This document shows, in pieces, positions 37,133 through 45,690 of a stretch of 64,000 nucleotides of DNA (position 1 is its first letter; the number at the start of each line of letters is the position of its first letter). This DNA is from Aestuariibacter sp. GS-14. Its GTDB lineage: Bacteria; Pseudomonadota; Gammaproteobacteria; Enterobacterales; Alteromonadaceae. The notes under the pieces are model-generated. The model worked only from the letters and a program-made list of their open reading frames with translations, made no database searches and was not told where the DNA came from. The DNA is taken from the NCBI RefSeq assembly GCF_006494365.1, contig NZ_VHIP01000012.1, positions 1 through 64,000 on the forward strand, written 5' to 3'. The translations under genes and the position numbers were made by a program.

Positions 37133-37964
37133 AATTATTGGTGGAATTACCAGTTCGCATATTCCTGCAGTAGGTAACGCAATTTCTCAGGGGATCACTC
37201 AGGAGCCATACTGGAAGCGTTTTTTCGACGGTTATGGTCCAGCCAAAGACTGGCTTGCTGAAGCGAAGCCTGATCTGGTGATTGTGGTGTATAACGATCA
37301 CGGGCTGAACTTTTTCTTAGACAAGGTTCCCACCTTTGCGCTGGGTTGTGCCGACATCTATGAAAACGCTGATGAAGGTTGGGGTTTAAAACCGGTACCT
37401 TCATTTACCGGTGATGCCAAGCTGTCGTGGCACCTCGCACAATCGCTGGTTGAACAGGAATTTGATATTTGTACCTGTCAGGAAATGAAAGTTGACCACG
37501 GCTTTGTTAACCCTATTCGCGCGTTATTTGGCGATCAGGAACCCTGGCCGGTAAAAGCTATTCCGCTGGCAGTGAATACCGTTCAGCACCCGGTGCCTAG
37601 TGCCGCTCGCTGTTTGAAGTTAGGTAAAGCACTGGGTAAAGCACTCGAATCTTACCCGGAAGATATGCGCGTAGTGATTCTGGGAACGGGTGGGATGTCT
37701 CACCAGTTACAGGGTGAGCGTGCAGGTATCATCGATGTGGAATTTGATTTGGAATGCATGGATAAAATTGCGACGGATCCAGAATGGATGACGCAATTCA
37801 GCAATGCCGACATTATTCGCAGAGCGGGAAGTGAAGGGATTGAAACCATTATGTGGTTAGTGATGCGTGGCGCGTTAAAAGATGACGCCAAGGTGATTCA
37901 CAAACACTACCATGCGCCCATTTCCAACACAGGTGCGGGTGTACTGGTACTTGATAACCAGTAA
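37125..37964 (+). CDS. ligB: Protocatechuate 4,5-dioxygenase beta subunit
   Basis: A 279-residue catalytic subunit containing non-heme Fe(II). His12 in ITSSHIPAVGNA and His59 in YNDHGLNFF correspond to the known iron-binding histidines of LigB; a conserved Glu in SEGIET may complete the site. It converts protocatechuate to 4-carboxy-2-hydroxymuconate semialdehyde. The start is ATG 37125, behind AGAGGAGA, inside the end of ligA. The later pathway genes (ligC, I, J, K) are not in the window and must lie elsewhere. A gallate-type substrate cannot be excluded. Confidence 0.92.
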   Translation: MAKIIGGITSSHIPAVGNAISQGITQEPYWKRFFDGYGPAKDWLAEAKPDLVIVVYNDHGLNFFLDKVPTFALGCADIYENADEGWGLKPVPSFTGDAKLSWHLAQSLVEQEFDICTCQEMKVDHGFVNPIRALFGDQEPWPVKAIPLAVNTVQHPVPSAARCLKLGKALGKALESYPEDMRVVILGTGGMSHQLQGERAGIIDVEFDLECMDKIATDPEWMTQFSNADIIRRAGSEGIETIMWLVMRGALKDDAKVIHKHYHAPISNTGAGVLVLDNQ

Positions 37965-37971
37965 ACCGGAC

Positions 37972-37997
37972 TCACTGACCGGTGCCCCGGTCAGTGA
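37972..37997. terminator. Bidirectional terminator between ligB and the response regulator
   Basis: A perfect 11-bp stem TCACTGACCGG / CCGGTCAGTGA with a 4-nt loop overlaps the stop codon of the convergent response regulator gene. On the plus strand it is followed by CTTTC. Confidence 0.75.
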
Positions 37998-38641
37998 CTT
38001 TCATCGTTATTCATCATTTGCTTAAATAGCACGCCTGCCTTGGTGCGATTGATCACCTCCAGCTTGCGCAGTACCGCTGACACATGTTGTTTTACGGTTG
38101 ATTCAGAAATATCTAATTCGTAGGCAATTTGTTTATTCAGCAAGCCATCTGCCATCATTTTTAACACTTTAAATTGATGCGGCGTTAACTGTGCCAGTTT
38201 ATCGGCAAAGGCTTTATCGTGCTGATTTTCTAACTGCGTAATGGCATCGTTGATATTGGCCGGTAGCCATTGTTCACCGTCGAGCACTTTATTCACTGCA
38301 TCGGCAATTTGCGGTAAAGGCGTGGATTTTGGAATGTAGCCACTGGCCCCCAGGTCGATGGCCCGCCGAATAAGTGTAGGATCTTCCTCGGCTGAAACAA
38401 TCACCACTAACACACTGGGGAATTGGGTTCGTAGCTCGGTTAACCCTGTCAGCCCGTCGTTGCCCGGCATATTCAAATCTAAAAACACCAGTTCAATTTC
38501 ATCGTGTTGCCCTACCGCCTCGTAGGCTTCGGAAAAGCTGGCCACTTCCAGAATATTGTTGCCTACGATATCCACCAGCGCCTGCCGCATGGCTGCACGA
38601 AACAAAGGATGATCGTCTGCAATTAAAATACTGGTATCCAC
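37991..38641 (-). CDS. LuxR-type response regulator, probable CrbR/ErdR-like
   Basis: A 216-residue two-component regulator. The receiver domain has acidic Asp9/Asp10, phospho-acceptor Asp55 in VFLDLNMPG and Lys in SGYIPKS. The C-terminal HTH is LNKQIAYELDISESTVKQHVSAVLRKL. Receivers of this type (AgmR/ErdR/CrbR) pair with symporter-kinases such as the one at 29410-32772 and control acetate, alcohol and short-chain acid genes. Its position beside the TonB receptor suggests that it also controls the polyhydroxybutyrate genes. Kinase pairing is inferred. Confidence 0.85.
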   Translation of the reverse strand: MDTSILIADDHPLFRAAMRQALVDIVGNNILEVASFSEAYEAVGQHDEIELVFLDLNMPGNDGLTGLTELRTQFPSVLVVIVSAEEDPTLIRRAIDLGASGYIPKSTPLPQIADAVNKVLDGEQWLPANINDAITQLENQHDKAFADKLAQLTPHQFKVLKMMADGLLNKQIAYELDISESTVKQHVSAVLRKLEVINRTKAGVLFKQMMNNDESH

Positions 38642-38746
38642 CGGATTACTCTTTTTTGTTTAATTTTAAACAGTTTACAGGAAAAAAATCTGAAATTGAC
38701 AACGAACTTCCCTGCTTACTACTTGCGTTATGCCGTGAACGACAAA

Positions 38747-38774
38747 GTCAGCCAGGGGATATCCCATGGCTGAC
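38747..38774 (-). terminator. Hairpin after the TonB receptor gene
   Basis: GTCAGCCA (38747-38754) pairs with TGGCTGAC (38767-38774), with GGG/CCC continuing inside. On the minus strand only a short TTT follows, so it is a weak terminator or an mRNA-end hairpin 28 nt after the stop. Confidence 0.5.
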
Positions 38775-38801
38775 TCGTATTCTGTCGTTAATTCGCTCAG
38801 A

Positions 38802-41105
38802 TTAGAAGCGATAGCCAACGGTTAACTGTACGGTCATTGGGTCGCCATAGTAACCAATCAGCGTGGTATCACCACCCAGTCCAGGGCCGTAGCTACCGTC
38901 TTCGTTACGGGTAACGAAGTCATAACCACCTACCAGGTACTCTTCGTCGGTCAGGTTCTTGGCGTGAATACCGCCATACCAGTTGCCTTCCACACTTTCC
39001 CAGTTCACGCTCAGGTTCACCATACCATACGCATCCTGTTTGATTAGGTCGCTGGTTTCAAACAGCAAATAATCATCGCGATAGTAGTAGTTAGCATTGA
39101 ATGTAAACAAGCCCATATCGGTATCAAGATGATATGTAGCGGCCATGTTCAAGGTGTTCTCAGGCGTACTTGCCAGGCCAATCAGTGGCGGTACCGCGTC
39201 GTTCTTTTTAATTTCAAAATCAATGAAACCGTAAGCCGCAGACAGAGTCAGATTGTCGGTAGCAACGTAAGTTAACTCAACTTCCACCCCTTTTGCAGCC
39301 GTTTCTGCTGCGTTACGCAGACGTTGCTCTAACGCAGTAGGATCGTCGCTACCACCTTCAATACCAATGTACTGACGATCTTTGTGATCGTAAGAGAACA
39401 AGGTCACGTTAGCACGGAAGCTTTCTGTTACGTCACTCTTTATACCCAACTCATAAGAGTCTACCACTTCCGGATTCACACCCGGTTCGTTAATGGTGGC
39501 ACGTGGGTTAAAGGTACCTGATTTAAAGCCCTGGGAGTAACTGGCGAAAATCATGGTGTCATCAGACACGGTGTATTCCATGCCCAGACGCGGCGTAAAT
39601 CGCGACCAACTTTGTACTGCAGGCGAATCCAGCGTACCGTCGCCGTCGCTGTCTGAACCCAACACCTGTGGTGTTAACTGACCATCAGGACGCACATAGC
39701 CAGGGATCCAGCCTGAGTATGGATACACGTTGGCAAAAATCAAACCGTTGAATACGGTAGCTTGTTTTTCTTCGTCGGTGTAACGCGCTCCCACTGATAC
39801 AGACAGGTCGTTAGTAATGTCGTAATTTAACTGGCCATATACCGCCCAGCTTTCACTGTTGTTACAGCCAGATACTTCGCGGGTTAAACCTGGTACACCA
39901 AACGCGGCACGGCCAAGGAAACCCAGGATAGCGTCGAAATTACCACAGGACTCACCGTCGTAAAGGTAAACACCGCTTACGATAGAGTAATTATCACCTT
40001 TCAGGTTTGCCTGAATTTCATGGGTATCATTGCTGTCGTCATACTCGGCCGGTACGTCAAAGATGTCCAGCGGCGTGTTGTCAAAATCGATGTTGGTGGG
40101 TGAATAGCTTTCGCGGTGTGACCCCACGTATTTCAGTTCTACGTTGTCGCTTAAATCATAGCGCAATAACCAGTTATAGCCTTCCAGCTCTACTTTGTTC
40201 CAGGTAGGCAAACTGGTGTATGAATCGAATTTCGATTTCGGTACTGGCGCATCAGTCAATAAACTGGGTAGTAAGCGATACCCGCCTTTAGCGTTTGAGG
40301 TATCCTCGGTTTTATCCCAGCCTAAACGGAAAAACAGCTCGTCGGTAATGTGTGCTTCTAATGTTAAACGCGCTGCCCACAGGTCTTTGTTGTAGTTTTC
40401 TTTATCCTGACCTTCCAGCGCGCTTTCCAGGTATTCCCCATAACCATCGCGGGTCAGATTGGCGTAGCCAAATCCCAGGTATACTTTGTCGTCAACCAAC
40501 GGATACTGTCCAGTGAGTTTTACGTCTTTACGCGCGTAGTTACCAATTGTGCCTTCGATATTCAGGGTGGGATCACCGGTCATGTCTTTGGTTACGTATT
40601 TAACCGCCCCACCTATGGTATTTTTACCGTACAGGGTGCCCTGCGGCCCGCGCAGAATTTCTATGCGCTGTACGTCCAGCAAATCCAGTACTGCACCCTG
40701 AGGACGGGCAATGTACACATCATCCACATAAATCCCTACGCCGGGCTCGTAACCCCAAAGTGGATCCTGTTGACCCAAACCGCGAATAAACGCAGTCAGT
40801 GTAGAGTTTGTACCACGGCTGGTTTGCAATGTGGTATTCGGTGAAAATTGTTGTACTTCGGTTAAAACGCTAATGCCTTTAGATTCCAGTTCAACTGCGC
40901 CGATAGAGGTAATCGCTACCGGCACTTCCTGTAAACTTTCTACCGTTTTACGAGCAGTAACTTCAATTTTTTCCAGCTTGCCCTTGCTTTCGTCAACATT
41001 ACTGTCTTGTGCCAGCGCGCCAGTGCTGCCAAGGCATGCCAGTGTAACGGCCGTTGCACAGAGCGTGCGGGTGAAACCATTTGTGTGTACAGAAGTGTGT
41101 TTCAT
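38802..41105 (-). CDS. TonB-dependent outer membrane receptor
   Basis: A 767-residue receptor with an N-terminal signal peptide (cleavage after GALA). Next comes LEKIEVTARK, a TonB-box-like segment, then the plug domain (VPVAITSIGAVELESKG ... IEILRGPQGTLYGKNTIGG) and a 22-strand barrel ending in QLTVGYRF. It is divergent from the permease and hydrolase genes of the hydroxybutyrate cluster, with a 192-nt shared region. It is therefore a good candidate for uptake of hydroxybutyrate oligomers or a related ligand. The ligand is inferred from context. Confidence 0.9.
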   Translation of the reverse strand: MKHTSVHTNGFTRTLCATAVTLACLGSTGALAQDSNVDESKGKLEKIEVTARKTVESLQEVPVAITSIGAVELESKGISVLTEVQQFSPNTTLQTSRGTNSTLTAFIRGLGQQDPLWGYEPGVGIYVDDVYIARPQGAVLDLLDVQRIEILRGPQGTLYGKNTIGGAVKYVTKDMTGDPTLNIEGTIGNYARKDVKLTGQYPLVDDKVYLGFGYANLTRDGYGEYLESALEGQDKENYNKDLWAARLTLEAHITDELFFRLGWDKTEDTSNAKGGYRLLPSLLTDAPVPKSKFDSYTSLPTWNKVELEGYNWLLRYDLSDNVELKYVGSHRESYSPTNIDFDNTPLDIFDVPAEYDDSNDTHEIQANLKGDNYSIVSGVYLYDGESCGNFDAILGFLGRAAFGVPGLTREVSGCNNSESWAVYGQLNYDITNDLSVSVGARYTDEEKQATVFNGLIFANVYPYSGWIPGYVRPDGQLTPQVLGSDSDGDGTLDSPAVQSWSRFTPRLGMEYTVSDDTMIFASYSQGFKSGTFNPRATINEPGVNPEVVDSYELGIKSDVTESFRANVTLFSYDHKDRQYIGIEGGSDDPTALEQRLRNAAETAAKGVEVELTYVATDNLTLSAAYGFIDFEIKKNDAVPPLIGLASTPENTLNMAATYHLDTDMGLFTFNANYYYRDDYLLFETSDLIKQDAYGMVNLSVNWESVEGNWYGGIHAKNLTDEEYLVGGYDFVTRNEDGSYGPGLGGDTTLIGYYGDPMTVQLTVGYRF

Positions 41106-41196
41106 AAGGTGTCCCTTTTATTGTTTAATTCAGTGTTCATGTTGTCTGAAGGGTGCGGTCGTTAATTACTGTAGAGACTTTTAACATTTTCGTAAC

Positions 41197-41217
41197 TAGT
41201 ACCATCGTACTATGGGC
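41197..41217. promoter_or_regulatory. Palindrome and shared word in the divergent TonB receptor/permease region
   Basis: TAGTAC-CATC-GTACTA (41197-41212) is a perfect 6-bp inverted repeat. It overlaps ACTATGGGC (41209-41217), which recurs upstream of prpE. It lies 81-101 nt before the permease start and about 92 nt before the receptor start, a position suited to a shared activator site, possibly for the adjacent response regulator. Confidence 0.4.
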
Positions 41218-41297
41218 AGAATGGGATTATCAGGCCAAACTTTGCCTACTTTCTGAAGATCTGCGGTCACAGAATCTAATTAAAGGAAAGTAACATT

Positions 41298-42593
41298 ATG
41301 TTGAGTTTACTAGGACTCGTTGGTGGACTTGGGTTATTGATAGTGCTGACAATTCGCGGGATGAACCTGTTTATTGCAGCACCGCTTTGCGCCCTGATTG
41401 TTGCACTGACCAGCGGATTACCGGTATTTACCGGCGACGCGAATTTTGTGGCCACGTACATGAGCGGGTTTGCCAACTTTATTGCAGCCTGGTTTTTCAT
41501 GTTCCTGCTTGGGGCCATTTTTGGCAAATTCATGGAAGATACCGGTGCTGCTGATGCCGTTGCACGGTGGATAGTAGGCAAACTGGGATTTAAACACGCG
41601 GTTCTTGCCGTGGTGCTGGCCTGCGCCATTCTTACCTATGGCGGTGTAAGTCTGTTTGTTGTTGCCTTTTCTGTGTACCCCATGGCCGTCAGCCTGTTTA
41701 AAGACGCTAACCTGCCCCGCCGGTTTATCCCGGCCACCATGGCGTTTGGCTCGGTAACCTTTACGATGACCTCGGCAGGTTCACCGGAAATCCAAAACTG
41801 GATCCCAATAAAATACCTTGGCACGTCCCCCTTTGCAGCCTGGGAAGTCAGCTTAGTAGTCGCTATTTTCATGGCAACCTTCGGCTACTGGTGGCTAAAG
41901 CGTATGATTGGCAAAGCCATAGCAAAAGGCGAAGTATTTGAAGCCCGTGAAGCCGACCCTAAAGTACCCATGCGCGATCTGCCCCATCCGCTTACCGGTG
42001 TAATTCCGTTAATCGTTGTACTGGTATTAAGCTTTATGCTGCACGATTCACTGGCTCAACTGGCGTTGATTGTGGCGCTTGGCGGCGGTGTGCTTACGCT
42101 CATGGTAATTAATTTTCAGTACTTCCACGATTTATCCAAAGCCATTAACACAGGTACAACCGGCGCGTTAGTTGCTATAGGCAATACCGCTGCCGTAGTG
42201 GGTTTTGGTGCCATTGCAAAATCAACCTCGGCATTCCAGTCTACCGTTGAAGTGATGACCAATATTCCAGGCAATGAGCTCATTGGTGCTGCGATAGCCG
42301 TGAGTGTGATAGCGGGATTAACCGGCTCTGCGTCGGGTGGACAGGCTATTGTGCTGCCGTTGATCGGACAACATTACATTGATAAGGGCGTAGAGCCTGA
42401 GCAATTACACAGAATTGTGTCGATTTCATCAGGTGCACTGGACTCTTTACCGCATAATGGTTACGTTGTAACCACGATTCGCGCAATCTGCCATGAAACC
42501 CACAAAGCGGCTTACGGCTCGGTTGCCGCGCTGACTGTTGTGGTGCCGCTGTTAGGTTTGGCAATGGCCATTGCGTTATTCAGTATTTTTTAG
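41298..42593 (+). CDS. GntP family permease, candidate 3-hydroxybutyrate transporter
   Basis: A 431-residue inner-membrane permease with about 12 hydrophobic segments. It starts LSLLGLVGGLGLLIVLTIRG and contains the conserved ALSxG/DSLPHNG-type region (SSGALDSLPHNGYVVTTIR) of the GntP/short-chain hydroxy-acid branch. The next genes are a polyhydroxybutyrate depolymerase and 3-hydroxybutyrate dehydrogenase, so 3-hydroxybutyrate is the most likely substrate. ATG 41298 follows AAAGGAAAG. It is first in a four-gene operon with gaps of about 10 nt. Confidence 0.87.
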   Translation: MLSLLGLVGGLGLLIVLTIRGMNLFIAAPLCALIVALTSGLPVFTGDANFVATYMSGFANFIAAWFFMFLLGAIFGKFMEDTGAADAVARWIVGKLGFKHAVLAVVLACAILTYGGVSLFVVAFSVYPMAVSLFKDANLPRRFIPATMAFGSVTFTMTSAGSPEIQNWIPIKYLGTSPFAAWEVSLVVAIFMATFGYWWLKRMIGKAIAKGEVFEAREADPKVPMRDLPHPLTGVIPLIVVLVLSFMLHDSLAQLALIVALGGGVLTLMVINFQYFHDLSKAINTGTTGALVAIGNTAAVVGFGAIAKSTSAFQSTVEVMTNIPGNELIGAAIAVSVIAGLTGSASGGQAIVLPLIGQHYIDKGVEPEQLHRIVSISSGALDSLPHNGYVVTTIRAICHETHKAAYGSVAALTVVVPLLGLAMAIALFSIF

Positions 42594-42602
42594 GAGTAAT
42601 AC

Positions 42603-43793
42603 ATGGCAAGGACTCTTGCACTTTGTTTTGCCTTGTTGCTAAGCGCGTGCAGCATTGCCGCGCCCTCTGCTTCTGAGCCACTGTTAACCACTAAACAGCG
42701 GTTCACCTTACCCACTTATAAAACCGTGGGCGGGCGCACAATAAAACAGTTACAAATCGGCTGGGAAAGTTACGGCAAACTCAACGCCGCCAAAGACAAC
42801 ACCGTATTAGTCACGCATTATTTTTCTGCTACCTCCCACGCTGCCGGTAAATACCACCCGGATGATGCCGCTGTGGGTTATTGGGACGCCATTATCGGCC
42901 CAGGTAAGGCTATTGATACCAATCGCTATTTCGTAATAAGTGTAGATAGCCTGGTTAACCTTAATGTATACGACGAGAATGTGATCACCACCGGGCCAGC
43001 AACCATCGATCCGGATACCGGCAAACCTTATGGGTTAAACTTTCCGGTAGTTACCATCAAAGATTTTGTGAATGTACAAAAGGCCGTGTTGGAAAGCCTG
43101 GGCATAAAGCAATTGCACGCTGTAATTGGGCCATCAATGGGGTCTATGCAAGCCATTGAATGGGCAGCCAGCTACCCTGAATGGGTACCGCGAATGATTT
43201 CGGTAATTGGTACCGGCGATAGCGACGCTTGGACTACCGCGGCACTTGAGCAATGGGCCATCCCTATTCGTCTCGATAAAAACTGGGCAGAGGGCAACTA
43301 TTACAATGGTACGCCTCCTACCGACGGGCTGACCGCTTCGTTAATGCTGATCACGCAGCAGGCTTTAACGCCAGTATTTTTCAATCAACAGGGTACAGCG
43401 TTACACTATCATCCGCTGGAGACCGGCCCACTCAACAGCATTACCCAACAGCACTCCATTGTAAAATGGCTCGATGAGCGCGCGCGTAACCGGGCAGCTA
43501 AGATGGATGCTAACCATCTATTGTATCTGGTGAGAGCCTGTCAGCTGTTCATGGCTGGCCACGGCGACAACCTGAAGCAAAGCCTGGCAGCAGTGGAAGC
43601 CAAAAGCCTGTTTTTACCTGCCAGTACCGATTTACTGCTTATGCCGTACATGGCAGAAAAAGCCCACAAACATTTATTGGAAAATGGCAAAGACAGTCGC
43701 TATACAGAATTGTCTGGCCAGCTAGGACACCTTGAAGGCGTAATGCGTATTGCTGAACAAGCCGACACTATTCAAGCGTTTCTACAGTATTAG
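42603..43793 (+). CDS. MetX-like alpha/beta-hydrolase lipoprotein
   Basis: A 396-residue protein with a lipoprotein signal (lipobox LSAC, Cys16). The rest resembles the homoserine/serine O-acetyltransferase (MetX) branch of alpha/beta hydrolases: YFSATSHAAGKY, a nucleophile elbow GPSMGSMQAIEW (Ser178), LLLMP with an Asp upstream, and a late His in GQLGHLEG. MetX enzymes are cytoplasmic, so a lipidated member is unlikely to make O-acetylhomoserine. Between a permease and a PHB depolymerase it may hydrolyse hydroxybutyrate oligomers in the periplasm. The function is inferred only. Confidence 0.75.
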   Translation: MARTLALCFALLLSACSIAAPSASEPLLTTKQRFTLPTYKTVGGRTIKQLQIGWESYGKLNAAKDNTVLVTHYFSATSHAAGKYHPDDAAVGYWDAIIGPGKAIDTNRYFVISVDSLVNLNVYDENVITTGPATIDPDTGKPYGLNFPVVTIKDFVNVQKAVLESLGIKQLHAVIGPSMGSMQAIEWAASYPEWVPRMISVIGTGDSDAWTTAALEQWAIPIRLDKNWAEGNYYNGTPPTDGLTASLMLITQQALTPVFFNQQGTALHYHPLETGPLNSITQQHSIVKWLDERARNRAAKMDANHLLYLVRACQLFMAGHGDNLKQSLAAVEAKSLFLPASTDLLLMPYMAEKAHKHLLENGKDSRYTELSGQLGHLEGVMRIAEQADTIQAFLQY

Positions 43794-43802
43794 GACACTG
43801 AC

Positions 43803-44804
43803 ATGCAAAAATTAACTTATGGTCTTATTGGTGCGGTACTCTCTACGTCTGCCTATTCAGTGCTGGCAAAAGACAAATTGCCCGCGCTCAATCTGGACAC
43901 GCAGCACATTACCGTATCCGGACTTTCGTCTGGTGGATACATGGCCACGCAGTACCACATTGCCAACAGTGATAAAGTAGTTGGCGCAGCAATGATCGCC
44001 TCTGGCCCCTATTACTGTGCACAAAACGACATTGGTATTGCGCTGGGACAGTGCGTTAACAAAGTGGATGCGCCGATTGATGTTAAAGCGCTGAGTGCGC
44101 AGGCTCAGCAATGGGCCGATTCGGGAGCTATTGCCCCGTTGGAAGGGTTAAAAAACAGTCAGGTATGGATGCTACATGGCACCGCCGATACACGTGTTAA
44201 CAGTGCTGTAAATAATGCACTTTACGCCCAGTATCAACAGTGGGTGCCTGGCACGCAATTAACCTATGTGAATGATCAGCCATTTGCCCACGTATTCCCA
44301 ACGCTGGAGCAAGGCGGAAGCTGCACTGATTCTGCTTCACCCTACATTGGCCAATGTGAATACGATGCAGCCGGCGAATTGCTCAATGCCCTGCTTGGCG
44401 AATTAAACGCACCAGACGACGAATTAACAGGCTCGGTAGTCTCTCTGGATCAACAGGCCATTGCTGGAGACAATGCCAGCACCTTGGGCGACACCGCTTA
44501 TGCATATATTCCAGCTGATTGTGCCGCCGGTGAAGCCTGTCGCATTCACGTGAGCTTCCATGGCTGTAACCAATATGCCGATGCAGTAAAAATGGCCTAT
44601 GTTGAGCAAACTGGCTTAAACCAATGGGCTGACGACAACCAGATTGTAGTATTGTATCCACAAACGAAAAAATCACTGCTGATGCCCATGAACCCCCAAG
44701 GGTGCTGGGACTGGTGGGGTTACACAGGTGATCAGTATGCCACCAAAAACGGGCCGCAGCTCAAAGCAGTGGACGCCTTAATTTCTCATCTTGCCACACA
44801 CTAA
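43803..44804 (+). CDS. Secreted polyhydroxybutyrate depolymerase
   Basis: A 333-residue protein with a signal peptide ending near SVLA-KD. The lipase box GLSSGGYMA (Ser42) lies near the N-terminus of the mature protein. A second region (RIHVSFHGCNQYADAV, then NPQGCWDWWGY) is typical of the short-chain PHB depolymerase/esterase group. It should release 3-hydroxybutyrate or its oligomers from PHB. No C-terminal substrate-binding domain is present, so action on soluble or amorphous material is more likely than on crystalline granules. It is third in the operon, 9 nt after the MetX-like gene. Confidence 0.85.
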   Translation: MQKLTYGLIGAVLSTSAYSVLAKDKLPALNLDTQHITVSGLSSGGYMATQYHIANSDKVVGAAMIASGPYYCAQNDIGIALGQCVNKVDAPIDVKALSAQAQQWADSGAIAPLEGLKNSQVWMLHGTADTRVNSAVNNALYAQYQQWVPGTQLTYVNDQPFAHVFPTLEQGGSCTDSASPYIGQCEYDAAGELLNALLGELNAPDDELTGSVVSLDQQAIAGDNASTLGDTAYAYIPADCAAGEACRIHVSFHGCNQYADAVKMAYVEQTGLNQWADDNQIVVLYPQTKKSLLMPMNPQGCWDWWGYTGDQYATKNGPQLKAVDALISHLATH

Positions 44805-44813
44805 GGATGTTTC

Positions 44814-45581
44814 ATGTCTTCGTATAATGTTTTTATTACCGGTGGTGCCAGCGGCATCGGCTTCGGCATCGCCGAGCTCTTGGCGGCCAAAGGTCATCAT
44901 ATTCTGATAGCTGACATTAACCTTGAAGCAGCGACGGCTGCTGCTGAGAAACTCATTGCAGCCGGTGGCAGTGCACAACCGGTGGAAATTGACGTTACTA
45001 ATGCGGCGGGTATCGCAGCGTTACCCGAAAAACTTAAAGCTACGCCGGTGGATATTCTGGTAAATAATGCGGGTATTCAACATGTGTCTAAAATTGAGGA
45101 TTTTCCACCTGAAAAGTGGCAGCTCCTGATTAATATAATGTTGGTTGCGCCTGCCCTGCTCACACAGGCATTTCTACCACGTATGCGCAGTAACAACTTT
45201 GGCCGTATCATTAATATCGGCTCAATTCACTCTGTAGTGGCATCCCCATTCAAGTCGGCTTACGTAGCAGCCAAACACGGTTTGCTGGGATTTGCGAAAA
45301 CTATCGCTCTGGAAACAGGCGATTGCAACGTTACCATTAACACCATTTGTCCGGCCTATGTAAAAACGCCATTGGTTGAAAAACAAATTGCCGCCCAGGC
45401 AAAAGAAAATGGCATTACGGAAGAAGATGTGGTGAATAAAATCATGTTGGAGCCTATGCCCAAGAAAGCCTTTATCAGCCTGGAAGAGCTGGGGGAAACT
45501 GCTGATTTTCTGATCAGCAATGCCGCGCGTAACATTACCGGCCAAACACTCATCCTTGATGGCGGCTGGACTGCCCGTTAA
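44814..45581 (+). CDS. 3-hydroxybutyrate dehydrogenase (SDR)
   Basis: A 255-residue short-chain dehydrogenase that oxidises (R)-3-hydroxybutyrate to acetoacetate with NAD+. Cofactor loop TGGASGIGFG, NNAGIQH, active-site Ser before SAYVAAKHG (Tyr and Lys), and the characteristic substrate-loop sequence TICPAYVKTPLVEKQIA identify the BdhA group. It ends the operon begun by the GntP-type permease and is followed by a terminator. Its product would be activated to acetoacetyl-CoA and acetyl-CoA by enzymes outside the window. Confidence 0.92.
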   Translation: MSSYNVFITGGASGIGFGIAELLAAKGHHILIADINLEAATAAAEKLIAAGGSAQPVEIDVTNAAGIAALPEKLKATPVDILVNNAGIQHVSKIEDFPPEKWQLLINIMLVAPALLTQAFLPRMRSNNFGRIINIGSIHSVVASPFKSAYVAAKHGLLGFAKTIALETGDCNVTINTICPAYVKTPLVEKQIAAQAKENGITEEDVVNKIMLEPMPKKAFISLEELGETADFLISNAARNITGQTLILDGGWTAR

Positions 45582-45600
45582 TCTTTTCAACACTATTTTT

Positions 45601-45640
45601 GCCGGTGGATAGCAGATAGCGCTGCCACCGGCTTTATTTT
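45601..45640 (+). terminator. Terminator of the hydroxybutyrate operon
   Basis: Stem GCCGGTGG (45601-45608) with CCACCGGC (45625-45632), followed by TTTATTTT. It lies 20 nt after the dehydrogenase stop. Confidence 0.88.
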
Positions 45641-45690
45641 GCTTCACCGGATATGTTAATGTCGCCTCAGTAAATGGGGATTACACACAT

